Positions 62,386 to 64,000 of a stretch of DNA of 64,000 bases are shown here, piece by piece. Source of the stretch: JAGNHN01 sp964590645. GTDB lineage: Bacteria; Bacteroidota; Bacteroidia; Bacteroidales; JAGNHN01. Position 1 is the stretch's first letter. Each line of letters opens with the position of its first letter. The stretch spans positions 12,032 to 76,031 of the forward strand of contig CAZPYJ010000020.1 in assembly GCA_964590645.1 (NCBI GenBank), in the 5' to 3' direction. Under the pieces are notes generated by a model. It was not told the DNA's origin. It saw nothing but the letters and a program-made list of their open reading frames with translations, and did not search any database. A program made the position numbers and the translations under genes.

Positions 62386-62841
62386 TCAGTCCTTCCTGGG
62401 TTCAGGCCATCCACGCTTATCCACTTCGTGAATGGGGTCCAGCAGGAGTACATCCTTCATATCCGTATATTTAAAGAGTTTGGGAGGGATGTTCATCGGT
62501 CCGGCCTGACTCAGCAATGCATTCGATTGCTCCGTTGATACAAACACGGATGCCGGATCTGTGTCGAGGATAAGCAGATTGTTATCAGTAAGTTGCTCAA
62601 TGAATGCTACGATATTCTCCTGGACATTTACAGGAACATCAGCAGCTGAATTCTGTAATAAACCAGCAATTTCTTTCGGGCTGGCGTGCTGCGTCAGTAA
62701 CTCCCAGATCACTGCGCCAATTCCATCAAAACTGAAATAGAAACCATTGGCCAGGTTCATCAGGATGGTTTCTCCATCAATGGTTTCATACACCACCGAG
62801 GGGCTGTTAACACTGTATCTTGATTGGAAGTCCATATTCAT
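62386..62841 (-). CDS. PqqD-like peptide-binding protein
   Basis: A protein of about 151 residues with an N-terminal PqqD-like (RRE-type) domain: SRYSVNSPSVVYETIDGETI, NLANGFYFSFDGIG and AVIWELLTQHASPKEIAGLL. PqqD domains bind the leader of a precursor peptide and present it to modifying enzymes. A further ~60-residue tail (from about LLILDTDPASVFV) ends DKRGWPEPRKD and has no known match that I can name. Start choice is uncertain: 62841 and 62835 fit the family best, while 62877 and 62901 lie close to or beyond a candidate -7 box at 62890-62897. It is the first gene of the cluster. Confidence 0.78.
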   Translation of the reverse strand: MNMDFQSRYSVNSPSVVYETIDGETILMNLANGFYFSFDGIGAVIWELLTQHASPKEIAGLLQNSAADVPVNVQENIVAFIEQLTDNNLLILDTDPASVFVSTEQSNALLSQAGPMNIPPKLFKYTDMKDVLLLDPIHEVDKRGWPEPRKD

Positions 62842-62889
62842 AAATTGCTGCAAAACTATACTGTCAGGTGATCGCATCAGGAATCTCTC

Positions 62890-62897
62890 CAAAATTA
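62890..62897 (-). promoter_or_regulatory. Putative -7 box for the PqqD-led cluster
   Basis: The minus strand reads TAATTTTG, exact to TAnnTTTG, with TTCG 21 bases upstream as a weak -33. It would start transcription about 40 bases before the 62841 start of the PqqD-like gene. Confidence 0.4.
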
Positions 62898-63023
62898 ACA
62901 AAATGTTAACAACTCAGCCGAAGGTCTTTGCTTTTACGCTTTTCATTTTAATTTTCAGCTCGTTAGACAGGCCAGTTATATAGGAGGAAGGAGGGACTGA
63001 TAGCGAAGTGCAGGGGTATTAAA

Positions 63024-63031
63024 TATTTTTG
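63024..63031 (+). promoter_or_regulatory. Putative -7 box for the LamG protein gene
   Basis: TATTTTTG matches the consensus exactly and lies 52 bases before the ATG at 63084. No -33 is seen at 19 bases. Confidence 0.35.
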
Positions 63032-63083
63032 CGTATATTTATTGCGATAATACTCAACATATTAACCAAAATCATCTGTACGA

Positions 63084-64000
63084 ATGAAAAGATTTACACT
63101 CAGATTCGTTGTTTCATTTTGCTTTTCAGCCGCCCTCTCTCTGGGGGTGACGCAGGGACAGGCTCTCCCTGAGCTGCTGTACTACAAGTTTGATGTCCCG
63201 GGCACCAGCGTGATCAACCACGCCATTTCGCCGGTAGGAGCCAACCCTGCTCCCATTTCCGGAACACTCACCATTGGAGGGACCGGGCTTTCCGGTACGG
63301 CACTGATAGGGAGCGGACAATCTTCCTCCACCAGTGTGATCAATACAGCTTGGGCAACCAGCCTCAGTGGCAGTTTTACCATTGCCTTCTGGACCAGCAA
63401 CGTTGCTCCAAGCAGTACCCTGTATTATATATGGGGAGATGCCTCAGCCAGCTCTTTCAGGTGTTTTACCAACGGTGTCGCCGGAGCCAATAACTGGATG
63501 GTTCGCGGTGGCGGTTTTCCTGATGTGGCAATCAGCGGGGCTGCTACTCTTGCGCCCAATATGATTCATTTTGTGTATGATGCTACAGCAGGCCAGGCCC
63601 GTGCATACCTTAACGGGGTATTGAATAATACAGTCAGCGTAGCCGGTACGATCAATGTCTCCGGTTCCGGATTCACTATCGGAGGTTATTCCTCCAGTAC
63701 AGGTCTTTCAGGAAATATGGATGAATTCAGGATATACAACCGTGCCTTAACCCAAACGGAGATTACCCAAACCTGGGATATTCCCCTGGGTGCGGCCGCT
63801 GCACACGATGCCGGGGCCTTCCAGATCACCGATCCCGTGAGCCCGATCTCCCCCGGTACCTACCCGGTCAAAGTCAGCATCCGGAATTATGGAGACTCCG
63901 TCCTGACCTCTGCCAATATCGGATGGACTGTCAATGGTGTTGCTCAGACAGGCGTCTCCTGGACAGGTTCGCTTCAAAAGAATGATGTTGACACCGGCAT
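63084..64000 (+). CDS. Secreted LamG-domain protein, 5' part only
   Basis: The frame is open from ATG 63084 to the right edge (305 codons) and has no stop. It starts with a signal peptide (MKRFTLRFVVSFCFSAALSL, cleavage near GQA). Residues from about 30 to 230 form a concanavalin-like (LamG/Laminin_G_3) domain: FTIAFWTSN, MIHFVYDATAGQARAYLNG and LSGNMDEFRIYNRALT, the last being the characteristic end of the fold. An Ig-like/CARDB-type stretch follows (YPVKVSIRNYGDSVLTSANI). Proteins of this form in Bacteroidota are usually long and end in a T9SS sorting domain, which would lie beyond the window. It is divergent from the PqqD-led cluster. Confidence 0.85.
   Translation, partial: MKRFTLRFVVSFCFSAALSLGVTQGQALPELLYYKFDVPGTSVINHAISPVGANPAPISGTLTIGGTGLSGTALIGSGQSSSTSVINTAWATSLSGSFTIAFWTSNVAPSSTLYYIWGDASASSFRCFTNGVAGANNWMVRGGGFPDVAISGAATLAPNMIHFVYDATAGQARAYLNGVLNNTVSVAGTINVSGSGFTIGGYSSSTGLSGNMDEFRIYNRALTQTEITQTWDIPLGAAAAHDAGAFQITDPVSPISPGTYPVKVSIRNYGDSVLTSANIGWTVNGVAQTGVSWTGSLQKNDVDTG

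Noticed and set aside
62902..63083. Precursor peptide for the PqqD-led cluster
   Set aside because: Only minute frames (10 and 18 codons) with no leader or core features are present on the minus strand, so none is called.

Overview
The window comes from a Bacteroidota chromosome, probably an aerobic, polymer-degrading member. The evidence is a SusC/SusD pair, a type IX secretion (T9SS) C-terminal sorting domain, the lipoprotein TamL, DUF6364, CheB/CheR-PAS fusions, the eukaryote-like ProRS, and repeated Bacteroidota promoter boxes (TTTG, 19 bp, TAnnTTTG). Most of the DNA is moderately GC-rich and densely coded. One stretch, about 4.3-7.7 kb, is visibly AT-rich and contains broken or orphan genes.

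Layout. 1-4.3 kb: the start of a GNAT-like acyltransferase diverges from an LptF/LptG permease followed by two GT4 glycosyltransferases (envelope polysaccharide). 4.3-7.7 kb: AT-rich island with a gene carrying two in-frame stops, a T9SS cargo protein, a probable remnant of a SocA-type antitoxin and an orphan DUF6364 antitoxin. 7.8-12.8 kb: hisS, hutH, a thioredoxin and a second MIO-type lyase whose cofactor triad is Ala-Cys-Gly. 13-20 kb: SusC/SusD, a secreted class C26 amidohydrolase and a membrane protein. 19.8-25.7 kb: a CheB/CheR-PAS protein and a hybrid histidine kinase in one operon. 25.8-34.8 kb: tamL, a RecD-like helicase, proS, a Tyr/Ser-rich lipoprotein, an OmpP1-type porin and rpsT.

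35-48.2 kb is the respiratory core on the minus strand. It runs actABCDEF (alternative complex III), an SCO copper chaperone, coxACDB (caa3-type oxidase with a cytochrome c fused to subunit II) and heme O synthase. Together they take electrons from the quinol pool to oxygen and supply assembly factors. 48.6-53.6 kb: an oligopeptidase B-like lipoprotein, a TonB receptor and a DCC thiol-disulfide protein. 53.7-56.9 kb: icd-gltA (TCA cycle) and yjbQ.

56.9-62.9 kb is the most unusual stretch. It is a minus-strand run of tightly packed genes: PqqD-like protein, NTP_transf_5-like nucleotidyltransferase, a three-domain HPr-kinase-like/GT2/GT2 fusion, an NDP-sugar transferase-like protein and a methyltransferase. 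It resembles a peptide-modification (RiPP-like) locus merged with glycosylation, but has no visible precursor peptide, radical SAM enzyme or cyclase. A secreted LamG-domain protein starts divergently and runs off the right edge. No tRNA, rRNA, CRISPR array, transposase or integrase was seen.
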